64,000 nucleotides of DNA from Paramacrobiotus metropolitanus. Lineage: Eukaryota > Tardigrada > Eutardigrada > Parachela > Macrobiotidae. The stretch is taken from assembly GCF_019649055.1 (NCBI RefSeq), contig NW_026570237.1, forward strand, positions 558,001 through 622,000. Reading direction: 5' to 3'. The notes under the pieces were generated by a model. It worked only from the letters and a program-made list of their open reading frames with translations, made no database searches and had not been told where the DNA came from. Of this stretch, positions 1-9,825 are shown one piece after another. The position numbers and the translations under genes were made by a program. Numbering within the stretch: the stretch's first letter is position 1; each line of letters opens with the position of its first letter.

Positions 1-2
1 TT

Positions 3-500
3 GAAGTAGAGTCAGATCGCAGTTCGGACTTTGAAGAGCAACCCATGGTGTATCACGAGAAAACTCCTCCGAAACGTGATGGCAAAGGTAACATAGTCCT
101 TCATCCTGGAACTCGTTTGTTTTTGAATGGCAAGTTGTACCATGCCGGAAAACTTATCAGTGTGAAGAAGTTTAACCATTTTGTGCGTAATATGTCCAGA
201 GAGCGGAATCGATATCTTAAAACCCAGTATTTATTTGCTCATCCTGATTCGATTGAGAGTCTAAACTTGATTGCGCAGTTGCATCGGAAAAATGACAGCG
301 TCGTCGACTTCCCCACGCGGATGTTGTTCAATGGCGGGTTATTGCATACGCAGCATGTTGATAAACCTTCCCCAGCAGCAGTGCGGAAGAGGCAGCGGGA
401 AATGAGTCCTGAAATTGTTGAAATTCCTTCAGTTGTGTTGTCGCGTGAATCTTCTCCTGAAATCCCTGTTCAGTCTCGTAAGAAGCGACGAACTTTTTGA
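3..500 (+). CDS. hypothetical basic protein, 3' part (5' end outside window)
   Basis: The frame is open from the left window edge to a TGA at 498-500, so only the C-terminal 165 residues or so are visible. The first ATG in the window is at 45, but the frame is open upstream of it and the start is unknown. Two similar segments, RLFLNGKLYHAGK and RMLFNGGLLHTQH, lie about 70 residues apart and suggest an internal duplication. The C-terminus is rich in Ser/Pro/Glu and ends in a basic SRKKRRTF tail that could act in nuclear localisation. Composition and sense-strand style resemble the giant retroelement to the right, read in the opposite direction, so this may be an accessory ORF of a related copy. 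I do not recognise a family. Confidence 0.45.
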   Translation, partial: EVESDRSSDFEEQPMVYHEKTPPKRDGKGNIVLHPGTRLFLNGKLYHAGKLISVKKFNHFVRNMSRERNRYLKTQYLFAHPDSIESLNLIAQLHRKNDSVVDFPTRMLFNGGLLHTQHVDKPSPAAVRKRQREMSPEIVEIPSVVLSRESSPEIPVQSRKKRRTF

Positions 501-939
501 TCTTTTGTTGTCAGTTCGTATTTGTTGTGTTTTTACTTGGAATGGTGTGTAGTATTACGGTAACTACGCGGAAATTGTCTTTTGTTATCTGCAGTCGTTG
601 TACGGAATGGTAGTATTTTTGTGGCAGTATTTTTCGCGGTACTTTTTTCTAGTTTTTACCTTCGTTGTACAGATCGGTATTGTTGTGGTATTTTGGTACA
701 GTGACGTATTTCACTTTTTATTCGTTGATCAGTGTAATCTGTGTGATGCAAGTACGAATTGCGGATGTGTGGTTGTTCAGTCATTAAAATTCGTGAGCGT
801 GTTAGCGCTAATGCGGTTGGAGTTTCGCAGTCAGAATTCAGTGTGTGGTTTGAGAACTTTGAATTCGCTTTTCATTTTTATTTGGAGATTTTATTGCGAC
901 CTTTTTCATTTATTTCCTGGTCATTTTTGCTTGGTAGTT
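501..939 (+). other. gap without a supported gene
   Basis: T/G-rich plus strand with repeated gtagtatt/gcggta words. A frame open over 598-984 is low-complexity hydrophobic and has no ATG until 940, so I treat this stretch as noncoding spacer or 5' UTR of the next ORF. Confidence 0.4.
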
Positions 940-1863
940 ATGGATCTTAATGCAGCTTTTAATTACATGGTAGATGCTTTGTGAAGTAACGGTCATCAGT
1001 ATGGTAATCGCGGAAATTATCGTGGTCGTGGTAATAATCGGCGTATGAATTACTATCGTCCTTATTCTCGTGGTGGTTATCGTGGAAGAGGTTATAACGG
1101 ATATCAGAATAATGCTCAGCAGTGGCAGCGCAATCCTCAGTATCCTTTGGCAAATAATGGCGGAATCGGTGTTAACGGTGTTCAGTTGGTCGTACCGGAG
1201 AATGTACCTATTGTTGGAGCGGTTATGCCTGTTGTGAATAACCCTGGTTGGCAAGCTAAGAACGCGGAAGTTGTCCAGCAGAACAAGGCGTCTTTGCAGT
1301 TGAATCAGCCTGTGGTGAATGAGGAAATGGATATTAACGAAGAGAACATCGTTCCTCAGCAGCAAGGTCAGAATGTCGGTAATGCTAACGGTGTTGTTGG
1401 TGTGAACGATCAGAATCCTGTGGCGGTTGGCAATGTGGTGAATCCTGAAGTTGTAGCTCAAGCGGTAAATAATGTCCAGAATGCGATGAATGGCGGAAAT
1501 GTTGCGGCAGAACCTTCTCAGAATGCTGTGGTGAATGAACCTTCAGTTGTGGTTCCTGGTATTGCGTATGTTCCTATGAATGGTGACGGAAGACCTCAAT
1601 ATCCTTCAATCAATCCCTCGGATATTTTTCAGCGTAACGCAGATGAAGAACGTCGTAAACAGTCAGCAGAGCGAGCTCGTATGGCGGCGGATGCTAAACG
1701 TAATGATTTGTCCGGTCTACAGTCTCGTTCTTCATATCCAGATGTGCAGCGCAGTCGTCTTCGCGTCCAGTCATCTGATAACCTTGTCGCCCCTGATCCT
1801 AGAGCTCATCGTCGTAATAATTCTGTGGATAATTCTTTGCAGTCAGCCTGTAAACCTCAGTGA
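940..1863 (+). CDS. RGG/Asn/Gln-rich protein with an in-frame TGA
   Basis: ATG at 940 opens a short lead of 14 codons, then a TGA at 982-984, after which the same frame runs on to the TGA at 1861-1863. A downstream ATG at 1045 could start a 272-residue protein. The first part after the TGA is Gly/Arg/Asn/Tyr-rich with RGG/RGRG boxes of the RNA-binding kind; the middle is Asn/Val/Gln-rich and the end is charged. The composition closely resembles the Gly/Asn/Gln-rich segment upstream of the protease in the minus-strand retroelement (15208-16494), so this is probably a Gag/Pro-linker-like ORF of a related element in opposite orientation. No catalytic motif is seen. Confidence 0.45.
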
Positions 1864-3150
1864 TGATGTCATGGTTTGTAACTTTGTGCGTTGGCATTTT
1901 TGTCATGATTTTACGGTATATTGTGAATTTCTTTTCGCGTTTCTATGTTCTCAATTTTTTGCTGTATATACGTTCGCGAAAGTCAGTCAAGTTCTCAGTT
2001 CAGTCGTGTGTTGAATAAACGTTCGGTGTATGGATGAAGTATGGAAACATGGAAGAAAACGGAAGTAATTGGAGCAGTAATTTTGGAGTTATAGGACATT
2101 TTCCATTGTATTTTAGCTGTGCAGTATGATGCGGTAAGATTTTAGGCAATGTAGAATTTCGTAGTGCATTGGCTCAGTGATCACAGTTTATGGGCAATGT
2201 TAGCGGTATTAACGGGTGCTATTACTCAGTATTTCTGTAGCTTGTGAAATATGGTTTTGCAGTATGAAATTCGAGATTTTAATTTTTCGTATAACTTCGT
2301 AGTAAATGGGCTGTTGAGTAATGATATGAGTTCGTATAGCCTAGCAGTGTATATACGTCAGCGTGTTGAAGTATTACAGTACTATTTCAGAAATTTGATT
2401 TCGCGGTATGTCCTTTGGACTTTAATTTTTGTGGATTTTCGTAGAATTACGGCTAGTAAGACTAAGAATGTTTCGGTAGCGGTCGGCATTTACCCTCTTC
2501 TGTCAATTTTGAGTGTGCTACAGATTTCATAACATCGCGGTATGAGAATTAGAGTTTTATTTTTCGTGGAATTTCGTAGTGTGAAGGCCTTGTAGTATTT
2601 TCGGCAGATGCAGTAGCGGCATTCTAGCTCTGTAGTTCATCAATTGACTCACTCTAGCTAAGAGATCACTTAACAATAATATGCGATATGCGGTTTTGAA
2701 ATTAAATTTTTGATAAATTATGTAGTATTATGGCAGTATGGATGTTCAGTGTAAACTGTCAGATAAAATGCAGTTAGTGATCATTGTTTCAGAATTAACC
2801 TTTATGCATTATGAGCTTACGCAGTATCGGTTTGCGGTGTGGAATTTTGAACTTGTATTTGTGCGGTGATATCGTAGTGTGAGCGATAGCTTATAACACA
2901 CAAGTGGTCATTTTGAGTGAATTGAGCAGCAAATTGTGTTGCTTGCAGAATGATCGGTGAAACTTCAGTTTTTGGTATCATTTTCGCAGTATGAGCAATG
3001 TCATTAAGTGTCAGTGTAGGAATTCGTAGTGTGATGTACGGTCTGAACGTAGGTGATTTTGAACGTTGAATTTGTTCCAGCTTTGTGAATAATATCAGTA
3101 AGCAGTTGAATTTTCCTTTTTCGCAGAAATTGATAGCGGTGTAGTATTCT
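1864..3150 (+). other. noncoding, element-like spacer
   Basis: There is no convincing ORF on either strand. The plus strand is T/G-rich with recurring gcagtatt, gcggtat and cgtagtgtgaa words, the same bias shown by the minus strand of 4317-10770. I infer related retroelement sequence in opposite orientation. An 18-bp segment near 3115-3132 recurs inverted at 3614-3632, between the two LTR fragments. Confidence 0.4.
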
Positions 3151-3611
3151 TGTCGTGCAATAGAGAAAAGGGTAAAATAAAGACGTTGTGTGCGATGGAA
3201 ATATGCACTTCCCAAACCACGACCAGTCGGGGAATAGAGCGACTCTTAATCTCAACTTCTTATGTATTTCATGGAGCGAAAGTTCAAGGATGTTGATGTA
3301 CAAGTATGAGATGATATGCAAGGATGAAGAAGAGGATCCGGAACTCGAAAGCCTGCTGAAAGAGAAGACACGAAAGGAAACACAAGGAATGCGAGAAGTT
3401 ATACGTTACCTGTCCGACGCTAGATGGTAGCTGAAGCGTATGAGTAAAACGAATCCATCAACCTGGCGCTACAGGGCATGAAGATCGAAGAGACCGAAAG
3501 GTCACGGCAAACAAGTGGGATCAAGTGGGTAGCCTGTTACGTCACGAGACTATCCGAAGATGATAATGCACGTCGACGAAGTAGAGGAATGACCCCTGAC
3601 GATAGGTGAAA
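3151..3611 (-). repeat. LTR fragment A (R-U5-like), truncated
   Basis: Nearly identical to 20467-20925 of the 5' LTR and in the same orientation. On the plus strand it begins at the U5 terminus (TGTCGTGCAATAG) and breaks off at 3611, about 25 bp short of the facing copy at 3634-4119. The few differences from the other copies, for example near position 3172, indicate recent divergence. The 80-codon plus-strand ORF inside it is shared by all three copies only because the LTRs are near identical. No matching 5-bp duplication is seen beside it. Confidence 0.8.
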
Positions 3612-3633
3612 ATTCAATTTCTGCGAAAAAGGC

Positions 3634-4119
3634 TGTTCAGACTGACCTCTGGGTGACCTTTCACCTATCGTCAGGGGTCATTCCTCTACTTCGTCGACGT
3701 GCATTATCATCTTCGGATAGTCTCGTGACGTAACAGGCTACCCACTTGATCCCACTTGTTTGCCGTGACCTTTCGGTCTCTTCGATCTTCATGCCCTGTA
3801 GCGCCAGGTTGATGGATTCGTTTTACTCATACGCTTCAGCTACCATCTAGCGTCGGACAGGTAACGTATAACTTCTCGCATTCCTTGTGTTTCCTTTCGT
3901 GTCTTCTCTTTCAGCAGGCTTTCGAGTTCCGGATCCTCTTCTTCATCCTTGCATATCATCTCATACTTGTACATCAACATCCTTGAACTTTCGCTCCATG
4001 AAATACATAAGAAGTTGAGATTAAGAGTCGCTCTATTCCCCGACTGGTCGTGGTTTGGGAAGTGCATATTTCCATCGCACACAACGTCTTTATTTTATCC
4101 TTTTCTCTATTGCACGACA
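3634..4119 (+). repeat. LTR fragment B (R-U5-like), inverted relative to A
   Basis: This is the reverse complement of 20467-20952, running from TGTTCAGACTG to the U5 end GCACGACA. Together with fragment A it forms a near-perfect palindrome of about 970 bp with a 22-bp spacer. The spacer (3612-3633) contains an inverted copy of the flank at 3115-3132. No primer binding site follows its U5 end; the next bases are TCCACCGC. Candidate origins are integration of strong-stop-like cDNA, autointegration, template switching or an assembly artefact. Confidence 0.8.
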
Positions 4120-4316
4120 TCCACCGCTTTCGCCGCATTAGGTTCGTTCTTCAAGTCGTCTTTCACATGCCAATCGAGAACCTTGGAAGAGAGATCTTCC
4201 ATCACACGCTCTCTCACACTGTCTGCCATTTTCACGCGATCATCCAATGCATTCACAGGAAACAACAAAGCTCGAGCACCGCTGTGCTGCTTAATAATTT
4301 CACCACGCTTTGACAT
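4107..4316 (-). CDS. small charged ORF ending inside the LTR fragment
   Basis: ATG at 4316 starts a 69-residue, Lys/Glu/Asp-rich, mostly helical-looking protein. The last codons and the TAG stop lie in the U5 end of LTR fragment B, so the present C-terminus was created by the LTR junction. It is on the same strand as gag-pol and may be the remnant of an accessory gene. I recognise no family. Confidence 0.3.
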   Translation of the reverse strand: MSKRGEIIKQHSGARALLFPVNALDDRVKMADSVRERVMEDLSSKVLDWHVKDDLKNEPNAAKAVDVVQ

Positions 4317-4792
4317 GATAATACAAAATTCTCCACAAATAAGAATAATTCAAACGCCGCTATCAAATCAAGTATCTGCCACTGAAAATCTCACAAACTC
4401 AGACTAAAACACAGAAGAAATTCTGCCGCTCAAAAACACAAGACTGACTGTCGTACTGGATTCATCATACTGACGCAAACTGTTGACCATACTGAAGCAC
4501 ATAAACGTCATAACTACCGCTACTGAATTACAACACAATTTGGTAAATTCGGAAATCCGCATTTCCATCCCAAAAATAATTTTCTACTGATTTTCCAATA
4601 AAAGGAATTTCCAAATCATGCTGTATAGTTTTTCACACTTGAACATACATTATAACGCTACTGTACAGATTTATCTTATAGCCACTGCACTACTACTTCT
4701 GCCTATAGTAGTTACTAAAATTCACATCATCCACCGTCAATAAAGCAAAAATCTGCCAAACTCATTCGAAAATATAATTGGATTAGCTAGTA

Positions 4793-4833
4793 ACTGATGT
4801 GGAGAGATGACACCGAGGGGCGCCAACATCAGT
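4793..4833 (-). other. hairpin with 8-bp perfect stem
   Basis: ACTGATGT (4793-4800) pairs perfectly with ACATCAGT (4826-4833) around a 25-nt loop containing CCGAGGGGCGC, which resembles the CCNNNGCGC loops at 9217, 9811 and 10478. It is a possible relative of that hairpin family. Confidence 0.3.
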
Positions 4834-4965
4834 ACTACTATAGTTTTGACGTTCTATGATTTTCTGACACAAACTGTTCTCCACAAAAATACTACAAAAT
4901 ACTCAAAAATTACTCCATAAGAGAAAAAGGAATTTTTACTACAATTTCCGCTCTGCTATGCATAG

Positions 4966-5020
4966 GATTTCTCGTCATAACTCCTGATGCGCTCGTTCAA
5001 TAGAGCCACCGCTCTACAAC
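4966..5020 (-). tRNA. tRNA-like sequence, weak
   Basis: On the minus strand a TAGAGCGGTGGCTC A-box-like segment (5002-5017) is followed by a poor B-box-like segment (4966-4985). No complete cloverleaf could be drawn. Listed because it lies at the end of a row of similar, better elements. Confidence 0.2.
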
Positions 5021-5185
5021 TTTTACATACCGCTAAAATCGAAGTTTACATATACCGCCAAAATAAAAAACTGATTTCCTATAAATTACTAATATTATAG
5101 CTAAATAATAACATTCTGGCTTTTCAGCGACTTAATAATTGCAAGATACATCCACTGAAAAATAATACTCGCCAAAAATTATTTT

Positions 5186-5262
5186 GAAGAGTTGATACCA
5201 GTTTCTCTTGGTGTGCAATGCGAAAATATCACGTAGGCCGCACTCACTGCGCCAACTACACA
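5186..5262 (-). tRNA. tRNA-like sequence
   Basis: Minus strand: A-box TGGCGCAGTGAGTGCG (about 5240-5255), then about 40 nt later the B-box-like CTGGTATCAACTC (5188-5200). Box spacing fits a tRNA-derived unit. Acceptor-stem pairing is not convincing, so this is a tRNA relic or tRNA-like Pol III signal rather than a functional tRNA. Confidence 0.35.
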
Positions 5263-5377
5263 GTTACTAAAATTACAATTCCAAATACCGCTGATAATTG
5301 ACGATAGATACTGCCCTATAATTACAAATATAAATCCTACTGAAATTCACCTAAAAATTACCAAAAATTATGACTGT

Positions 5378-5470
5378 GCTGAGTATCGAACTCCGGAACA
5401 CATGAACAAATGCTGCTTTTGAAGGCTTCCATGTTCTGCGTCTTATAAACACAACCCATAAGGCACTACG
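5378..5470 (-). tRNA. tRNA-like sequence, long variable region
   Basis: Minus strand: a good B-box GGAGTTCGATACTC (about 5380-5393) preceded by a degenerate A-box (about 5449-5465). The spacing would fit a Ser/Leu-type tRNA. Pairing is incomplete. Confidence 0.25.
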
Positions 5471-5544
5471 GATTTCGCTAAAAATAAGGCTAAAAAGTTG
5501 CCTACAAGCGCTATCCTGATTTTGAAGGATCAACCATATGTATG

Positions 5545-5618
5545 CCGACAGGATATCAACTTCTCAAAAGGACTAAACTTAATGTTGTCCGTGGCTTCAA
5601 CCACTGCGCTACTGAGGC
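5545..5618 (-). tRNA. tRNA-like sequence, strong A-box
   Basis: Minus strand: TAGCGCAGTGGTTGAAG (5594-5611) is a near-consensus Pol III A-box, and GAAGTTGATATCC (5551-5563) is an acceptable B-box. Between them GGAC...GTCC can form part of an anticodon stem. The acceptor stem is poor. Probably a decayed or tRNA-like element. Confidence 0.4.
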
Positions 5619-5879
5619 TTTACTAAAAATTACAGAAATTCATACAGCTAAAACTGAAAAATACATATACTATATGAATTTTACAAAAGTGAAGTTTTCT
5701 CTATAATTTACTAACTGTTTTTACGTCTGTTATCGTTTTTTTTTCTTGTTTTCACTTCGGGTCCCTGTAGAATTGTCTGCTGAAACCCTACACTACGATT
5801 TCTGATGTAATTTGTAATTTCCATTCACGTGCTGCAACATACTGCTACTTCCGAATAAATACTAAAAATAAAAATTTTA

Positions 5880-5940
5880 ACCAGGGACTCGATCCCAGTT
5901 ACACAGAATTTTACTGATTACGGCGTCACCATGGATCTTT
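5880..5940 (-). tRNA. tRNA-like sequence, strong B-box
   Basis: Minus strand: GGGATCGAGTCCC (5884-5896) is an excellent T-arm/B-box. The A-box side (ATGGTGACGCCGTAATC) is degenerate. Likely a tRNA-derived relic. Confidence 0.35.
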
Positions 5941-5984
5941 GCACTAAACTACCGATAATTCACAAAATAAACTGCAAAAAATAA

Positions 5985-6066
5985 TCGTTTGGGATTGATA
6001 CCCATGACTGTGGTTTTAGAAACTCGACTTCACTGAAGATCGTAACCACCACGCTATCTTCCAGAT
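5985..6066 (-). tRNA. tRNA-like sequence, both boxes good
   Basis: Minus strand: GATAGCGTGGTGGTTACG (about 6042-6059) fits the A-box and GGGTATCAATCCC (5991-6003) has a perfect 4-bp T-stem with a B-box core. This is the best member of the row. The anticodon arm is ambiguous and acceptor pairing is weak, so no amino-acid identity is claimed. Confidence 0.45.
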
Positions 6067-6164
6067 TCCACAATTTCTTGTTTTCTTATACGCTAATAAA
6101 TTTTACTCGACTCTGCTACCCTATACATCAATTCTGGCAAAAATTTCCGCCAAAAAATCTAGAC

Positions 6165-6255
6165 TTATACTGGTTTTGAACTCATAGCTTGAATTACCAA
6201 GTATGTTACGAGATTCATCCGGACGCATTCGCTAACCACTCGGCCACTTCGAATT
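6165..6255 (-). tRNA. tRNA-like sequence, Ser/Leu-type
   Basis: Minus strand: GTGGCCGAGTGGTTAGCG (about 6230-6247) is the typical A-box of Ser/Leu tRNAs. GAGTTCAAAACC (6172-6183) is a B-box about 47 nt downstream, consistent with a long variable arm. The 3' acceptor half does not pair with the 5' half, so it is probably degenerate. Confidence 0.4.
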
Positions 6256-6556
6256 TCCTATAAATTTGATTTATTTTACCGCATTTAACTAATAATTAAA
6301 TGCTGTGTTTACACACTGGCTCTACCTACAGCCGCATCGATAATTTGACCACAATTTTATTCACACGCTGTACAATTTCAGCAGACTGTTTATTCAGAAC
6401 AATACTCCACAACAAAAGAGATCACTGTACAAATTCAACAAAGTAAAGATAATCATACCGGAATCATTACCGCACAAACCACTACCAAAATGCTCATTTC
6501 TCAAACAGTTTCTTCTAAAAACAACCACCATAATCCATCACAGTTAGAGAACTGTT

Positions 6557-7120
6557 TCACTGACGATCCTTAGGAAACGTATACCACCGAAAGTGCTGCA
6601 TCGGACGATTCCTCACCTTTGCCGACCATCGCCACGGAACCGTGTAAGTGGGACCCAAAATCCGCACAATCCGACCATTCTGCCAAACGCGACGGATCTT
6701 CAATCTGTGCTCGTTTAGTTTCCGCAACAGCTCGTTCACCAGGGCTGTTTCTCCTTCCAAATGCATGGTCGTATTCTCGATCGCGACTTCGGTTCGACGG
6801 AATACCATAAATCCCGAACGTTTCACACCAAACTTAACTGAAACTCCAGTGACTGCTTCGCGCTTCTTCGCTGCCTTCTTCTCCTCATTGAGATCGAGCT
6901 TTTCCAACGCTCTCTCCAAACCACTGATATCTGGTCGTCGTTTCAAATCACTCGGGCGACATGCCACAGGTCGCTGCGAATCAACAGGTTCGCCATCCGC
7001 TCGCAAAACTACAACATTCTCCGCATCAGAACTCTCAACTGGCTCAATACGTCTGACACGACGAGTAACAGGAACGATCAACTCCTGTCCACTCTTATCC
7101 GCACGAAAAGCTGCTGCCAT
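6557..7120 (-). CDS. hypothetical accessory protein of the giant retroelement
   Basis: ATG at 7120 (the frame is open slightly upstream) gives 187 residues. The region is clearly more GC-rich and codon-like than its surroundings. The N-terminal third is Arg/Val/Glu-rich, a charged helical segment LERALEKLDLNEEKKAAKKRE follows, and the C-terminal half is basic with many Trp/Arg residues near the end (PWRWSAKVRNRP). High basic charge suggests nucleic-acid binding; that is inference. It lies on the gag-pol strand between the tRNA-like cluster and the pol-like frame. No family recognised. Confidence 0.5.
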   Translation of the reverse strand: MAAAFRADKSGQELIVPVTRRVRRIEPVESSDAENVVVLRADGEPVDSQRPVACRPSDLKRRPDISGLERALEKLDLNEEKKAAKKREAVTGVSVKFGVKRSGFMVFRRTEVAIENTTMHLEGETALVNELLRKLNEHRLKIRRVWQNGRIVRILGPTYTVPWRWSAKVRNRPMQHFRWYTFPKDRQ

Positions 7121-8090
7121 CGCAAAAGTCAATACGCTTGCACAATGGGGTGCAAAATTTTGAAAATCAGACGAGCAAACTGCTCAAAACACGACGAAAA
7201 TCTTATGGAATAAAAGTGTTCGAGGTCAAAAATTTCGAAGTCCGAAAACCACAACATTGCGATTGTGCCATCGCCACACAGCTGATTAATTGAGCCTACG
7301 CTCGCTACACCACTGACTTCTGCAAAACTATTCTTTCTCACTAAAACACTACCACTCTCTTCTTCCTTTTTGTTTAGAATGATAGAGGATTAAGTTCTCT
7401 ACCTTGAATTTACAACTGACAGATGAAAACACCCGTCTGGAGTTTCCAAAATGTATCCCCAACTGCTGGGTTCTTCACAGTACATTTACACCCTACAGTA
7501 CTCTTCGTTACGCTACAATACAGGATTCTGTATTTTGCTGTGTCATACTACACAATAGTGCTCAGAAGTCCTTTTTCTTCCCAAATACTTAGAATTTACG
7601 ATTCGGAAGTGTGCACATTTATTTTACACACTGTTTTACGATTTTACAATCCGTTTCTGCACACATAAACTGTTTATATGAGTTTTTGTCAGCAATATCC
7701 CCACTGGAATACATTCAGTACGTTATACCGTACAAACCACCGGAAGTACACCGTCGACGTCAAGTTTATTGACAAATACCGAACACTTTCAATTCGGAAG
7801 TGTTCAAAACTGAAGAAGGACAAATTCTCTGGTAAAATCCATAAATTCGCAATCCATCAACGCAATAGGTAATTTCTGCAAACAAATACCGCAAAATCGC
7901 ATTCAGTCCGCTATTTTACTGCGCTTACACCATTGAGTTCTCCCAACCGTGTAACATCACAAAATTAAAGCCTTAAATCCGTAAATCTCACAAAAATAAA
8001 GATTTCAAAATAGGCAGGCTTTCACTGAAAGCTCAAATAACAGAATTCCGAAAAGACAATTCCACACATTTCCTCCATACGTTTCACTGG

Positions 8091-8402
8091 TCAGTTCTGA
8101 CCCTCATTCTCTTGCTGCGCAGTTTTCTGCAACTGCTCGTCCACCAGACTGTGAACTTTTACCCAAAACTCCGAGTTCTCCGCCTCCGGTCCGTCCTCGA
8201 CCGTAGTCACAAACACACTCTTTTCGCCATTTTCACGATTATACTGGCGGACGAAGATCGTCTTCGTACCGCTGCGAATCAAACCTTCCGCATCAGGTTT
8301 GATCAAAGCTGGCATTTCGACAGACTTCTCAGAACTAAACTTATCAAGGTGCTGAGCCAAAATATCCAGTCTTCCAACACGAGAGGATTCATAATTGACC
8401 AT
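8091..8402 (-). CDS. small hypothetical accessory protein
   Basis: ATG at 8402 chosen because the upstream frame (to 8477) is Cys/Phe-rich and unlike coding sequence. 103 residues, acidic, ending in a Gln/Glu-rich tail. Same strand as gag-pol and the 6557-7120 ORF. No recognisable domain. Confidence 0.4.
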   Translation of the reverse strand: MVNYESSRVGRLDILAQHLDKFSSEKSVEMPALIKPDAEGLIRSGTKTIFVRQYNRENGEKSVFVTTVEDGPEAENSEFWVKVHSLVDEQLQKTAQQENEGQN

Positions 8403-9210
8403 CAAAATTAATGGGCAAGTTCTACACCGCACAAAACTACACTGTTTGAACACAAAACTCCGCGACCCACAAAGCACGCTACTGCTAACCGCTCATCTGG
8501 CACGTGCTGAACATTACGTCATCAAAACTGCTTTTGCGTGACTCGCAACCCGTTTCTCGTCAAAAATACACACACTCCATAAGTGTTTCAATTTTCTTAC
8601 ATTATCTGCATTTTTTACGAAAAACTTAATCTTCTCTTATTATTATCCCGAAAAACAAATACGAACTTTTCCTTTATTTTACTAGCTGCTTATTGACAAC
8701 AATAGCATAGAAGAACTGCAGCTGTCATTACACTACACTTTCCCACATTTGCTAATACAAATTTTTACATACTGCATTGGCTTGAGACGGCCACTCCGTG
8801 CTCTGCCGCAATTCTACAAACTCGCGATAAAAATAAATTTCAATAATCGTTTGCTCGAATTTCAAAGTGAAGAATGCGTACCGTTTCGGGACCAGCAGAT
8901 ACTGAACCATAACGCCAGTATTCTACGAAATTTCATATTTACTACAAATAAATTACACATGCCGCGATATACAATTTTCATAACCGCATCCAAAACTATT
9001 CCTTCGCACTTCTTTTGATGCTTTCTGCTCCAAAACAAAAATCTCCTTATGTAAAAACATATTCTCCAAATCAAAAAGTTAATTTCTGACATTTTCACTT
9101 TTAATCTGAACGTGCGCACTTAGACGCGTACTTTAAAAGACTTAGTGCCGTGGATGGCTTGCTGCTCTCCACGCCTTAATACTACGTAAATCCGCGAAAA
9201 CTTAAATTTC

Positions 9211-9231
9211 AAGCCACCTTAGCGCTGGCTA
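9211..9231 (-). ncRNA. covarying hairpin, copy 1
   Basis: Plus strand AAGCCA-CCTTAGCGC-TGGCTA: 5-bp stem AGCCA/TGGCT and a 9-nt loop of the form CCNNNGCGC. Compare copies 2 and 3. Confidence 0.4.
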
Positions 9232-9804
9232 AATCCGCTACCATACTAACTGATCTGGTTCTTTAAACGGATATCGGATTGGGTTTCGACCCCTGTACTA
9301 CGATTCGCTACTGCTTTTAACTTTACTCGAAATCATGTTGCAATATTCAAATACTTGCTATACTTCTAGCAGATACCGATTCATAATCTCCCATTCTCCT
9401 ACTTCCTTTTTAATCACTAGTTCCAAAAATTTACCGACATCTTTTGTGCAAAAACTATTTTGTGCATAAAGACTTAAATTTCTTTAACCGCCTTGTACTA
9501 ATTAGATCTATATTTGTACCAAATGACTGATTCAAACAACAATATATGGAATTTCCTGCGTTTTAGCCATAACACTACGGCTCACCACATCTGCACTCAA
9601 AATCAGAATCAGACTGCAAAATAGCATGTCCGCTATTTATGGAAAAACTATCCTACATTATTCCACATTTCGATATTTCACAAAAGGAAAGGATAAATCC
9701 TGAATTTTCATTAATCGCTGCTTTCTTTGTTAAGCCAACGCTATGTTCAACGGAAATCTGCCAAACACTCACTTCACTACGTTTACTCGCAAAAATATAA
9801 TTTT

Positions 9805-9825
9805 AAGTCGCCGAAGCGCCGACTT
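9805..9825 (-). ncRNA. covarying hairpin, copy 2
   Basis: Plus strand AAGTCG-CCGAAGCGC-CGACTT: perfect 6-bp stem. Relative to copy 1, two stem positions have changed on both sides so that pairing is kept, and the loop keeps CC and GCGC. Confidence 0.4.

Noticed and set aside
598-984. 128-codon plus-strand frame
   Set aside because: Low-complexity hydrophobic reading of T/G-rich DNA, no ATG before 940; treated as spacer.
3188-3430. 80-codon ORF repeated at 3840-4082 and 20504-20746
   Set aside because: It lies inside the near-identical LTR pieces; its conservation follows from recent LTR duplication and it is antisense to the element.
5985-6066. Reading the tRNA-like unit as an amber suppressor (possible CTA anticodon) matching the gag TAG
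   Set aside because: The anticodon stem does not pair in that register; another register gives a different anticodon. Attractive but unsupported.
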